From the NCBI GenBank assembly GCA_023703555.1, contig CP097968.1:906307-970306 (forward strand): DNA of 64,000 nt, read 5' to 3'. Position 1 is the first letter of the stretch; each line of letters starts with the position of its first letter. This DNA comes from SAR86 cluster bacterium (GTDB lineage: Bacteria > Pseudomonadota > Gammaproteobacteria > Magnimaribacterales > TMED112). The notes beneath the pieces are model-generated. The model ran no database searches. It saw only the letters and a list, made by a program, of their open reading frames with translations, and was not told the DNA's origin. Below are positions 18,011-24,680 of this stretch, one piece after another. A program made the translations under genes and the position numbers.

Positions 18011-19082
18011 AAATAGAATCTCAGATTTAAAACAAGAGATTCAGAAATTTCAAACATCAAATCCCTTTGCAAATTATAATTTTTTAAATGCTTTAGAGAA
18101 GACTGACTGTTTGAATGAGTCGTCTGGGTGGAAAGCTCAGTATCTGCTAGGGAAGAATGAATCTTTAATTCCCTTTTATGAAAAAAATAATAGTCAGGGT
18201 GAATTTGTTTTTGATTATGCATGGGCAAATGCTTACTACAGATATGGGATGCCATACTATCCAAAAATAGTTATGAGTGTTCCGTTCACCCCTGTAGAGG
18301 GCAAAAGGATTTTCTCACAGAATAAAAAAGATGCTATAGATTCATTAAAGTCTCTTACTGAACATGCAAGAAAAAAAGATTTTTCATCAATACATGCACT
18401 TTATGTTGAAGAAGACGAGAAAAATGTCTATGAGGAAATGAACTTCATTAAAAGAATAGATTGCAATTATCGTTGGACAAATAAAGGTTATGAAGACTTT
18501 GAGGATTTCCTATCCAAATTTGTCTCAAGAAAGAGAAAAAATATAAAAAAAGAAAGGGATCTTATCAAAAGGATGAATATAAAATTTAAAAAAGTAAGCA
18601 ATATTTCAGACACAGTTTGGGACGAGTTCTATTTATTTTATGCACTTACATATGCTCGAAGGGGACAAAGGCCGTATCTTACACTAGAGTTCTTTAAAGA
18701 ACTAAAGAATTTAGACCCAATAATTATTTTTGCTCACAAAGACGATTACAACATTGCGGCAGCACTTTTTTTTAAATCAAGCGATACTTTGTATGGTCGT
18801 TATTGGGGTGCAAAAGAGGATATTAACTTCTTACATTTTGAAACTTGTTATTATCAGGGTATTGAGTTAGCAATTGAACAAAAATTCAGATATTTTGATC
18901 CTGGCATTCAAGGGCAACATAAGCTTAAAAGGGGTTTTGAACCAATTATTAACAGCTCTTATCACTGGATTAAAAACTCTGAATTTAGAACTGCCATTAA
19001 AAATTTTTGTATTGAAGAATCACAACATATTGAATTATATTTTAAGCAAGCTCTTAAGTCCCTTCCGTTTACAAATGTCTGA
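17982..19082 (+). CDS. COG3146 / FemAB-like (DUF482) acyltransferase-fold protein
   Basis: This is a 366-residue soluble protein of the DUF482 group, often labelled peptidoglycan biosynthesis/recognition or GNAT-like. Typical blocks are present: DYAWANAYYRYGMPYYPKI, SVPFTPVEGKRI, LSKFVSRKRKNIKKERD, TLYGRYWGAKE, LHFETCYYQGIELAIE and GIQGQHKLKRGFEP. No reaction has been shown for the family as far as I know. The listed start is a TTG at 17982; a GTG at 17994 is equally possible. It overlaps ubiA by 29 (or 17) bases and yqiB by 8 bases. Confidence 0.85.
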   Translation: MSIRVSYTVKNRISDLKQEIQKFQTSNPFANYNFLNALEKTDCLNESSGWKAQYLLGKNESLIPFYEKNNSQGEFVFDYAWANAYYRYGMPYYPKIVMSVPFTPVEGKRIFSQNKKDAIDSLKSLTEHARKKDFSSIHALYVEEDEKNVYEEMNFIKRIDCNYRWTNKGYEDFEDFLSKFVSRKRKNIKKERDLIKRMNIKFKKVSNISDTVWDEFYLFYALTYARRGQRPYLTLEFFKELKNLDPIIIFAHKDDYNIAAALFFKSSDTLYGRYWGAKEDINFLHFETCYYQGIELAIEQKFRYFDPGIQGQHKLKRGFEPIINSSYHWIKNSEFRTAIKNFCIEESQHIELYFKQALKSLPFTNV

Positions 19083-19488
19083 ATATATAAAAACTAATAA
19101 CCACATTAGTACATGCACTGCAAACTATGAGAGACTAAAAAAAATATTAAATAAATTTGATATTAAAGATAGAAAACTTAGATGTACCACTAAAAAAAAT
19201 ATTTATGATGTCGAGTTCTCAACAAAAAAATATTCTCAGCATACCTGGCGATGTGATTTAGATTTTTCAAATCTTGAAACGTCGATTTTACATACCTTGC
19301 ACTTTGAGATAGGCATATATCATGACGCTGAACTTTGTGAAGTCGTCTCAATGAACGGTTATAGTCCAAGCAAATTTCCTTTTGAAAAAGAGAAAATTCC
19401 AAAATCTATAGATGAAAAATCTCAACAAAATAGATTCCTTGCTGAAATGCTTGGTATGATCCTTTCTGGAAATTTTTATGAAAAATAA
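19075..19488 (+). CDS. yqiB: DUF1249 family protein YqiB
   Basis: This is a 137-residue cytoplasmic protein resembling E. coli YqiB. The frame is open from 18874, but those codons lie inside the upstream gene; the ATG at 19075 gives a protein of the family length. Matching features include the early NYERLKKIL segment, TLHFEIGIYHDAELCEVVSMNGY (the conserved Y/LYHDA block), and the QNRFLAEML C-terminal block. The function of the family is unknown. It lies just before yqiA, with an 11-base overlap, as in the enterobacterial yqiB-cpdA-yqiA-parE region but without cpdA. Confidence 0.85.
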   Translation: MSEYIKTNNHISTCTANYERLKKILNKFDIKDRKLRCTTKKNIYDVEFSTKKYSQHTWRCDLDFSNLETSILHTLHFEIGIYHDAELCEVVSMNGYSPSKFPFEKEKIPKSIDEKSQQNRFLAEMLGMILSGNFYEK

Positions 19489-20059
19489 AAAATTAATTCT
19501 CTATATCCATGGATGGAATTCTTATGCCGGAGCACGTAAAGCTTTATTACTTCAAGATATGCTCAAGAATAATTCTGATTTTGAAGTTGCATCAATAACG
19601 TTAGATAGTCATCCAAGACATGCTATTAATCAGCTTGAAAAAATTATTGAGAAAGAGATAAAAACAAGGAAAGTAAATCTCATCGGCAGTTCTCTTGGCG
19701 GATATTATGCTACTTTTTTATCTGAAAAATATGATCTTAAGGCAGCAATGATTAACCCTGCTGTTTTAGCTTATAAAATATTCAAAAATGATATGGGCAT
19801 AAATATAAATCCGAATACCCAAGAAGAATATATTATCGATGAGGATTGGGTGTTGGCGCTAAAAGATATATTTGTTGAAAATTTAACTAAAAAAAATAAT
19901 TTTTTAGTACTCCTACAAACTGGGGACGCCACCTTAAACTACAAATTTTCAGAACTTTATTATGAGGGTTGTAATTTAAGTATTGACAATGGTGGGAGTC
20001 ATAGCTTTGATAATTTAGAAAGTAAATTGCCTGCTATGCTCTTACACTTCAGTAATTAA
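19478..20059 (+). CDS. yqiA: YqiA-like esterase (alpha/beta hydrolase)
   Basis: This is a 193-residue alpha/beta hydrolase of the YqiA/UPF0227 type; the E. coli member has esterase activity on short acyl esters. The oxyanion segment ILYIHGWNS, the nucleophile elbow IGSSLGGYYAT (Ser in GSSLGG) and the catalytic His in NGGSHSFDNL are all visible. It overlaps yqiB by 11 bases and is the last gene of the ubiC-to-yqiA chain; the next 227 bases are the leader of the glutamine synthetase gene. The natural substrate is unknown. Confidence 0.9.
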   Translation: MKNKKLILYIHGWNSYAGARKALLLQDMLKNNSDFEVASITLDSHPRHAINQLEKIIEKEIKTRKVNLIGSSLGGYYATFLSEKYDLKAAMINPAVLAYKIFKNDMGININPNTQEEYIIDEDWVLALKDIFVENLTKKNNFLVLLQTGDATLNYKFSELYYEGCNLSIDNGGSHSFDNLESKLPAMLLHFSN

Positions 20060-20119
20060 TGCTTTTTTCTTGCCAAAAGGTTATAAAAAAGTAAGAATGA
20101 AATAGCAATTTGTTTGTGC

Positions 20120-20134
20120 ACCATACTCCATGGT
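20120..20134. promoter_or_regulatory. Short inverted repeat ahead of the glutamine synthetase leader
   Basis: ACCAT-N5-ATGGT forms a perfect 5-base inverted repeat 31 bases before the riboswitch. The flanking TGCACCA half resembles an NtrC half-site, but the right half does not match the NtrC consensus spacing. It could be an operator or merely a weak hairpin. No convincing -35/-10 pair is obvious beside it. Confidence 0.25.
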
Positions 20135-20164
20135 AAAAAAGGAGCCTTTTAAGGTAACAAGTTA

Positions 20165-20216
20165 AAATCGTTCATCCCTAGTGGGACGGAAGTAAGTGAA
20201 TACTGAAGGAACGCGG
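20165..20216 (+). promoter_or_regulatory. Glutamine riboswitch (glnA RNA motif)
   Basis: The leader contains the hallmark strings of the glnA RNA class. P1 is CGTTC at 20169-20173 paired with GAACG at 20209-20213. P2 is TCCC at 20175-20178 paired with GGGA at 20183-20186, with a TAGT loop. The conserved junction CGGAAGTAAG runs 20187-20196, P3 is AGT 20195-20197 with ACT 20202-20204, and the conserved CTGAAG runs 20203-20208. These junction strings match, as I remember it, the crystallised Synechococcus glutamine aptamer. It lies about 70 bases ahead of a glutamine synthetase gene, so ligand and gene fit: bound glutamine should lower expression. Confidence 0.92.
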
Positions 20217-20217
20217 C

Positions 20218-20286
20218 GTTAAACCCGATCGAGTTTAACTTCAATACTCCTGCAACCAAACTGCAAATTTAACTATAGGAGATAAT
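20218..20286 (+). promoter_or_regulatory. Putative riboswitch expression platform
   Basis: Directly after the aptamer is a 7-bp hairpin, GTTAAAC at 20218-20224 paired with GTTTAAC at 20233-20239, with an 8-base loop and no T-tract, so it is not an intrinsic terminator. Downstream, CTCCTG (20247-20252) can pair with TAGGAG (20276-20281), which includes the Shine-Dalgarno AGGAG of the glutamine synthetase gene. This suggests control of translation by sequestering the ribosome site; the coupling to glutamine binding is inference. Confidence 0.5.
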
Positions 20287-21267
20287 ATGAGTGATATAAA
20301 AACTTATGAATATATTTGGCTTGATGGTTATCAACCTGAGCCTTCAATAAGGAGTAAAATTAAGGCGACAGATGAGGACTCACCACCTGATTGGTCCTTT
20401 GATGGTTCCTCAACACAACAAGCAGAAGGAAATAGTTCCGATTGTTTACTGCTGCCTGTTCAAACTTATGATAATCCAACCTTTTCTGATCATCTGGTAA
20501 TGTGTCAGGTCCATGCTGCCGATCATACTGTGCATCCATCAAATACTAGAGCAGCTGCAGAAGCTCTTCTTTCAGATGAATGGTGGTTTGGTTTTGAGCA
20601 AGAATATTTTCTTACCGGCAAGGATGGTTCGCCTTTAGGTTGGGAAGATGGTCAGCCTCGGCCACAAGGTGATTACTATTGCGGAGTTGGTGCAGACAAT
20701 GTTCAAGGACGAGAAATTTCTGAGGCCCATCTGGAGGCTTGCTTAGATGCAGGCTTGACACTAACCGGAACAAACGCTGAAGTAGCATTGGGCCAATGGG
20801 AATATCAATGTTTTGGAAAAGGCATTAAAGCTGCTGATGACTTGTGGGTAAGCAGATATTTACTTTATAAAGTTGCTGAAGATTTTGGAGTTGGTGTGAA
20901 TATTCATCCTAAACCAAAATCTGGAGACTGGAATGGTTCAGGCATGCACACAAATTTTTCTAATGAAGAAATGAGATCAAACGGTTCTGAGCAACTCTTT
21001 TCATCTTTATGCGAGAAACTTGGTGCTGTTCATGCTGAAGGAATAGCATCATATGGCTCTGATAATGATCAAAGACTTACCGGTCTACATGAAACTCAAA
21101 AAATAACAGAGTTTTCATATGGGGTAAGTGATAGAGGAGCGAGTATCCGTATCCCTGTTTATACTGTAGAGCATGATTGGAATGGCTACCTTGAAGATAG
21201 AAGGCCAGCCTCTAACGCAGACCCATATAAAATTCTTGCACACATTGTAGGAACTTTATCTAAGTAA
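20287..21267 (+). CDS. glnII: Glutamine synthetase type II (eukaryotic-type GSII)
   Basis: The enzyme makes glutamine from glutamate, ammonia and ATP. At 326 residues it is far shorter than the GSI (glnA) dodecamer subunit (~470) and fits GSII. Diagnostic segments are the beta-grasp start (YEYIWLDGYQ), DWSFDGSSTQQAEGNSSD, WFGFEQEYFL (metal glutamates), GWNGSG-like DWNGSGMHTNFS, and GASIRIPVYT. GSI adenylylation sites are absent, so control by GlnE is not expected. Regulation probably rests on the glutamine riboswitch in its leader. The AGGAG ribosome site lies 5 bases before the ATG. A shared terminator follows the stop. Confidence 0.95.
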   Translation: MSDIKTYEYIWLDGYQPEPSIRSKIKATDEDSPPDWSFDGSSTQQAEGNSSDCLLLPVQTYDNPTFSDHLVMCQVHAADHTVHPSNTRAAAEALLSDEWWFGFEQEYFLTGKDGSPLGWEDGQPRPQGDYYCGVGADNVQGREISEAHLEACLDAGLTLTGTNAEVALGQWEYQCFGKGIKAADDLWVSRYLLYKVAEDFGVGVNIHPKPKSGDWNGSGMHTNFSNEEMRSNGSEQLFSSLCEKLGAVHAEGIASYGSDNDQRLTGLHETQKITEFSYGVSDRGASIRIPVYTVEHDWNGYLEDRRPASNADPYKILAHIVGTLSK

Positions 21268-21272
21268 TTTTT

Positions 21273-21303
21273 AAGCCTTCTACTTTACTAGTGGAAGGCT
21301 TTC
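21273..21303. terminator. Bidirectional intrinsic terminator
   Basis: AAGCCTTC at 21273-21280 pairs with GAAGGCTT at 21294-21301, with an extra AC/GT pair inside and a small loop. On the plus strand it is followed by TTCTTCT; on the minus strand by AAAAATTAC read as GTAATTTTT in the appropriate direction, giving a T-run for the minus transcript. It serves the glutamine synthetase message and the convergent rhodanese-like gene, whose stop codon is inside the stem. Confidence 0.8.
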
Positions 21304-21684
21304 TTCTGCCCAAGAAATTAAGCCGTTTCTTAATAAGAGCACTTCCCCAACTCCAAGTTTTTTAAGTTCAACACCTGCACCACCTGCGTCAAGACCATTT
21401 TCACTTATAACTATTACGGATTTGCCTTGATTTAAAAGATGTTCTTGCTTAGAAAAGTTTTCTTTTTGAATATTTATAGATCCGTGAATATGACCAGATT
21501 CAAATGCATCCCTTGGTCTTATATCAAGTATAATAGCATCTCCTGAATTATTTAGAGATACTGCTTCGCTAGGTGAAATCTTTCTCCCACCTTTATTGCT
21601 CTCATAAAACCACCAAGATATTAATGTAACTAGCAGTGGTAAAGTCAAATACCACCTTGAGGCTAAGAAATCAAACAGATCCAT
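21280..21684 (-). CDS. yibN: Membrane-anchored rhodanese-like protein (YibN type)
   Basis: This is a 134-residue protein with an N-terminal transmembrane helix (about residues 10-27) followed by a rhodanese fold: ILDIRPRDAFESGHIHGSINI, then VIVISENGLDAGGAG where a catalytic cysteine loop would be, and LLLRNGLISWAEESLPLV at the end. The active-site cysteine of sulfurtransferases is missing, as in E. coli YibN, so it is probably not a thiosulfate sulfurtransferase. The function of YibN proteins is poorly defined. It is divergent from gpmA (47 bases between starts). Confidence 0.85.
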   Translation of the reverse strand: MDLFDFLASRWYLTLPLLVTLISWWFYESNKGGRKISPSEAVSLNNSGDAIILDIRPRDAFESGHIHGSINIQKENFSKQEHLLNQGKSVIVISENGLDAGGAGVELKKLGVGEVLLLRNGLISWAEESLPLVK

Positions 21685-21731
21685 TTATATTTATTTTAAA
21701 TAATTACAATATACTATTTAACTATAAAAGA

Positions 21732-22346
21732 ATGAATCGCAATTTTCTTGTTTTAATAAGACATGGTCAAAGTGAGTGGAATAAACTTAACCTTTTTACA
21801 GGCTGGAAAGATCCAGGTCTGACTAATAAAGGCATTAAGGAATCAGAGGAGGCAGCAAATAAACTAAATGATTTTGGCATTACTTTTGATGTTATGTTTA
21901 CCTCCAAACTTATTAGAGCAAAAGATACAGGGATTAAAATCTTAAAATTACTTAGTCAAGAAGATATACCTGTTGTTGAAGATGAGGCGTTAAATGAACG
22001 CAAGTATGGTGATCTTACTGGACTCAATAAAGACGAAGTAAGGCAAAAATTTGGCGAAAAACAGGTACAAATTTGGAGAAGATCATATAATACGGCTCCA
22101 CCTGGAGGTGAAAGCCTTTTTGATACATATCAAAGGGTAATCCCTTACTTTAAGAAAATTATAGTCCCTGAAATAAATGCTCGAAAAAATGTACTTATAT
22201 CTGCGCATGGAAATTCTCTGAGGGCTTTAAGGAAATATTTAGAAAACTTTTCAGAAGATGAAATAGTAAATATAGAAATAGGTACTGGAGAACCAATATT
22301 TTATACCTCGACAAATGGAGATATCAAAAAATATGATTGGGTCTGA
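21732..22346 (+). CDS. gpmA: 2,3-bisphosphoglycerate-dependent phosphoglycerate mutase
   Basis: GpmA interconverts 3- and 2-phosphoglycerate in glycolysis. The frame extends back to 21636, but the ATG at 21732 gives MNRNFLVLIRHGQSEWN, the proper start with the phospho-acceptor histidine at residue 11. LNERKYGDLTGLNK and ISAHGNSLRAL supply the other catalytic residues. The 204-residue length is somewhat shorter than the ~250 of E. coli GpmA, typical of the short dPGM form. It overlaps mutY by 32 bases, or 14 if mutY starts at the second ATG. Confidence 0.93.
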   Translation: MNRNFLVLIRHGQSEWNKLNLFTGWKDPGLTNKGIKESEEAANKLNDFGITFDVMFTSKLIRAKDTGIKILKLLSQEDIPVVEDEALNERKYGDLTGLNKDEVRQKFGEKQVQIWRRSYNTAPPGGESLFDTYQRVIPYFKKIIVPEINARKNVLISAHGNSLRALRKYLENFSEDEIVNIEIGTGEPIFYTSTNGDIKKYDWV

Positions 22347-23277
22347 AGTCACCACATGGTACAAAAAAAATGGACGAAAAGACCTACCCTGGAGAATAAA
22401 GACAACACCTTATCGAGTCTGGATATCAGAAATGATGCTTCAACAAACACAAGTAAATACTGCAAAGGATTATTTCTTAAATTTTATTGAACAATATCCT
22501 GATTTAGAAAGCATTAAAAATGCTTCTGAAGAAGAAATCCTAATCTTATGGAAAGGTCTTGGCTACTACCGCAGAGCAAAATTTATCTACCAAGCAAAAG
22601 AGAAGATTTTCAAAGACTACAACGGTCTATTTCCAGATGAGTTTGAAGATATAATAAGCTTGCCAGGTATTGGAAAATCTACTGCTGGAGCAATCCTATC
22701 TATTGCTTATGGAAAACCTTTCCCTATTCTTGATGCGAATGTAAAACGAGTTGTGGGTAGACTTTATAATCAGGAATCTTACCAAGAAAAAAAATTCTGG
22801 GAATTATCGAAGAAGATTCTAGACAAATCTAATCCATTTCTTTTTCAACAAGGGATAATGGATATAGGGGCGACTATTTGCCATATTCACAACCCTCAAT
22901 GTGATGAATGTCCATTAGGAAGATGGTGTCTATCTAAAAAAAATGGAAGCTTCTATACATATAAGAAAAAAAAGACTCCTAAAAAGAAGGTTTTTTTAAA
23001 TTATGAGATATATAAAAGGGATGGGTGTATTTATATGATTAAAAATATGGATCTTGGTTTTTGGAATGAGCTTTGGATGCCACCATATAAGATTGTAGAA
23101 AATAACAATCGAGAAATTAAACACGGTCTCTCCCACAGGGAATTACACTTAGAATTCTTAGTGACAAGTGGTACGCCTAAAGGTGGCAAATGGATCAATA
23201 AGAATGAATTTAATAACCTTCCGACGCCAAAACCTATCTCTGATAAATTAGAACAATATGCCAAAAGTTTTTTGTAA
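22315..23277 (+). CDS. mutY: Adenine DNA glycosylase MutY
   Basis: MutY removes adenine mispaired with 8-oxoguanine. The 320 residues contain ISEMMLQQTQV with the catalytic glutamate, the helix-hairpin-helix LPGIGKSTAGAIL, the catalytic aspartate in ILDANVKRV and the iron-sulfur motif C-x6-C-x2-C-x5-C (CHIHNPQCDECPLGRWC). The C-terminal part is a short MutT-like recognition domain. The start may be ATG 22315 or ATG 22333; both lie within the end of gpmA. yggX starts 20 bases before its stop, as in the common mutY-yggX pair. Confidence 0.96.
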   Translation: MEISKNMIGSEVTTWYKKNGRKDLPWRIKTTPYRVWISEMMLQQTQVNTAKDYFLNFIEQYPDLESIKNASEEEILILWKGLGYYRRAKFIYQAKEKIFKDYNGLFPDEFEDIISLPGIGKSTAGAILSIAYGKPFPILDANVKRVVGRLYNQESYQEKKFWELSKKILDKSNPFLFQQGIMDIGATICHIHNPQCDECPLGRWCLSKKNGSFYTYKKKKTPKKKVFLNYEIYKRDGCIYMIKNMDLGFWNELWMPPYKIVENNNREIKHGLSHRELHLEFLVTSGTPKGGKWINKNEFNNLPTPKPISDKLEQYAKSFL

Positions 23278-23521
23278 GAAATATAAGCAAAACCTTGATG
23301 GGATGGTGTTCCCGCCAATGCCTGGTCAATTGGGTAAAGTGCTTATGGAGAATTATTCCCAAAAAGCTTGGGAAGATTGGTTAAATATGCAAACCATGCT
23401 CATTAATGAAAATAGGTTAGATCTTTCTAATAAGGAGAGTAGAAAGTGGCTTAACCAACAAATGCATCTTTTTTTTGAGAATAAAGGCTACCAAAAACCA
23501 AAAGGCTTCATTCCTGAATAA
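23258..23521 (+). CDS. yggX: Probable Fe(2+)-trafficking protein YggX
   Basis: YggX is a small cytoplasmic protein linked to iron-sulfur repair and oxidative stress. The 87 residues show the family landmarks: VFCKKYKQNLDG near the N-terminus with the conserved cysteine (Cys6), PPMPGQLGKVL, and AWEDWLNMQTMLINENRL. It overlaps the end of mutY by 20 bases. Pairing with mutY, an iron-sulfur repair glycosylase, is conserved among Gammaproteobacteria. Confidence 0.95.
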   Translation: MPKVFCKKYKQNLDGMVFPPMPGQLGKVLMENYSQKAWEDWLNMQTMLINENRLDLSNKESRKWLNQQMHLFFENKGYQKPKGFIPE

Positions 23522-23525
23522 TTTA

Positions 23526-24653
23526 TTATTCACTTTTTTCTTTTCGAATATTGCTTGATGAACTTGAATCACTAAATTGTGTTTTATTTAGTCCTTGAAA
23601 TCTTGTAATAATATGTTTTGGAATCGAAATGTCTTCAAGAGTATAAAATTTGCCTTGATATTCTCTTCCAAAGACAAGAAAGTTATTATCATTCTCATTG
23701 AATATTTCGAACTCTCTATGCATTTCATTTTTACTTGCATAAAATCTCTCATCAAACATTCGAAGTAAGGTATCAGCACCAATGACAAAAGTAGATCCTT
23801 TAAAAATTTCTGCTTTTTCAGGAAATTTCCCAGCCTTGGTTAACACCCAACAATCAGACTGCTCGAATTGATCTAATGTATCTTTAACATGTTTATAGCT
23901 CATTGGTGGTTTATCGACGTTTTGGATGCACACTTCGAAATACACCTTACTTCCAGTCATATCCTTGGCAATCTTTTCCATTTTTCTGTGGCCTGAATGA
24001 ACTGGATTAAAAGCACCTGGAAAAACAACCTTTGGCTTCTGCTTAGAAGATGAAACAAAATTAATCCTTTCATCTACTAAATCTATCCAAGGATCGTCTG
24101 CATAGATTGTTTCTGCAGAAACCTCTTCAGTTAATGGCTGAGGCTCATAATGACCACCTGATATTTTTGATAATTCCGATACAATAAATGAAGATAGTAA
24201 ATCTTCTTCCTCACTTCTAGTACGTAACCCTTTTTTTAAATTCACAGATAAGAATCTACTAAATTTTCTTGTATGCAATGCAATATGAAACCTATGATTG
24301 CCTCTCTTCTTTTTCTTTGTTGATAGTGATGCAGTAATTCCGACACCGAAGAGATCATCATGATTTATTTTTGGAGCTATTTTCTTTGCTGCGCTATATG
24401 CTTTTGCAGCAATACGAAGTGACGTGTCTTGAGAGCAATAAAAATCTGGCTTTCTGAGTAAATAGTAGTCAATTGATTCTCTTGCATATGGGATGTGTGC
24501 CTCTAAAACAGAATTACTTGCACCAGGAACCTTAAGTAGTGCTGAGATTGCTTCACTGCCGCCGCCACTGGAAACAATCACAAATTTAATTTGTGATTTA
24601 TGAATTGCTGATATGACTTCGTCTCTATGTTTTATATAACTCATTTTTCTCAA
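23526..24653 (-). CDS. Fusion of CinA C-terminal-like domain and HxGH nucleotidyltransferase domain
   Basis: This is a 375-residue two-domain protein. Residues ~10-170 resemble the CinA/PncC deamidase fold: SSGGGSEAISALLKVPGAS near 28-46 and VLEAHIPYARESIDYYL after it. Residues ~205-375 are a NadD/cytidylyltransferase-like domain with VVFPGAFNPVHSGHRKM (HSGH at 219-222), FVIGADTLLRMF, and a serine-rich SSSSSNIRK that corresponds to the ISSTxIR loop. Classical PncC acts on NMN and NadD on NaMN, so a role in pyridine-nucleotide salvage or repair is a fair guess but unproved. I recall similar fusions in plants (Arabidopsis At2g01220-like). It stands alone, divergent from the peptidase gene. Confidence 0.8.
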   Translation of the reverse strand: MRKMSYIKHRDEVISAIHKSQIKFVIVSSGGGSEAISALLKVPGASNSVLEAHIPYARESIDYYLLRKPDFYCSQDTSLRIAAKAYSAAKKIAPKINHDDLFGVGITASLSTKKKKRGNHRFHIALHTRKFSRFLSVNLKKGLRTRSEEEDLLSSFIVSELSKISGGHYEPQPLTEEVSAETIYADDPWIDLVDERINFVSSSKQKPKVVFPGAFNPVHSGHRKMEKIAKDMTGSKVYFEVCIQNVDKPPMSYKHVKDTLDQFEQSDCWVLTKAGKFPEKAEIFKGSTFVIGADTLLRMFDERFYASKNEMHREFEIFNENDNNFLVFGREYQGKFYTLEDISIPKHIITRFQGLNKTQFSDSSSSSNIRKEKSE

Positions 24654-24680
24654 GCCACAATAATATATTAAAATTACCTT

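Noticed and set aside
20111-20140. NtrC/sigma-54 promoter for glutamine synthetase
   Set aside because: Only one NtrC half-site-like string and no convincing GG-N10-GC sigma-54 element could be found by eye.
20141-20156. Intrinsic terminator after yqiA in the A-rich/T-rich repeat AAAAGG-AG-CCTTTT
   Set aside because: The loop would be only two bases and no T-run follows; sterically poor.
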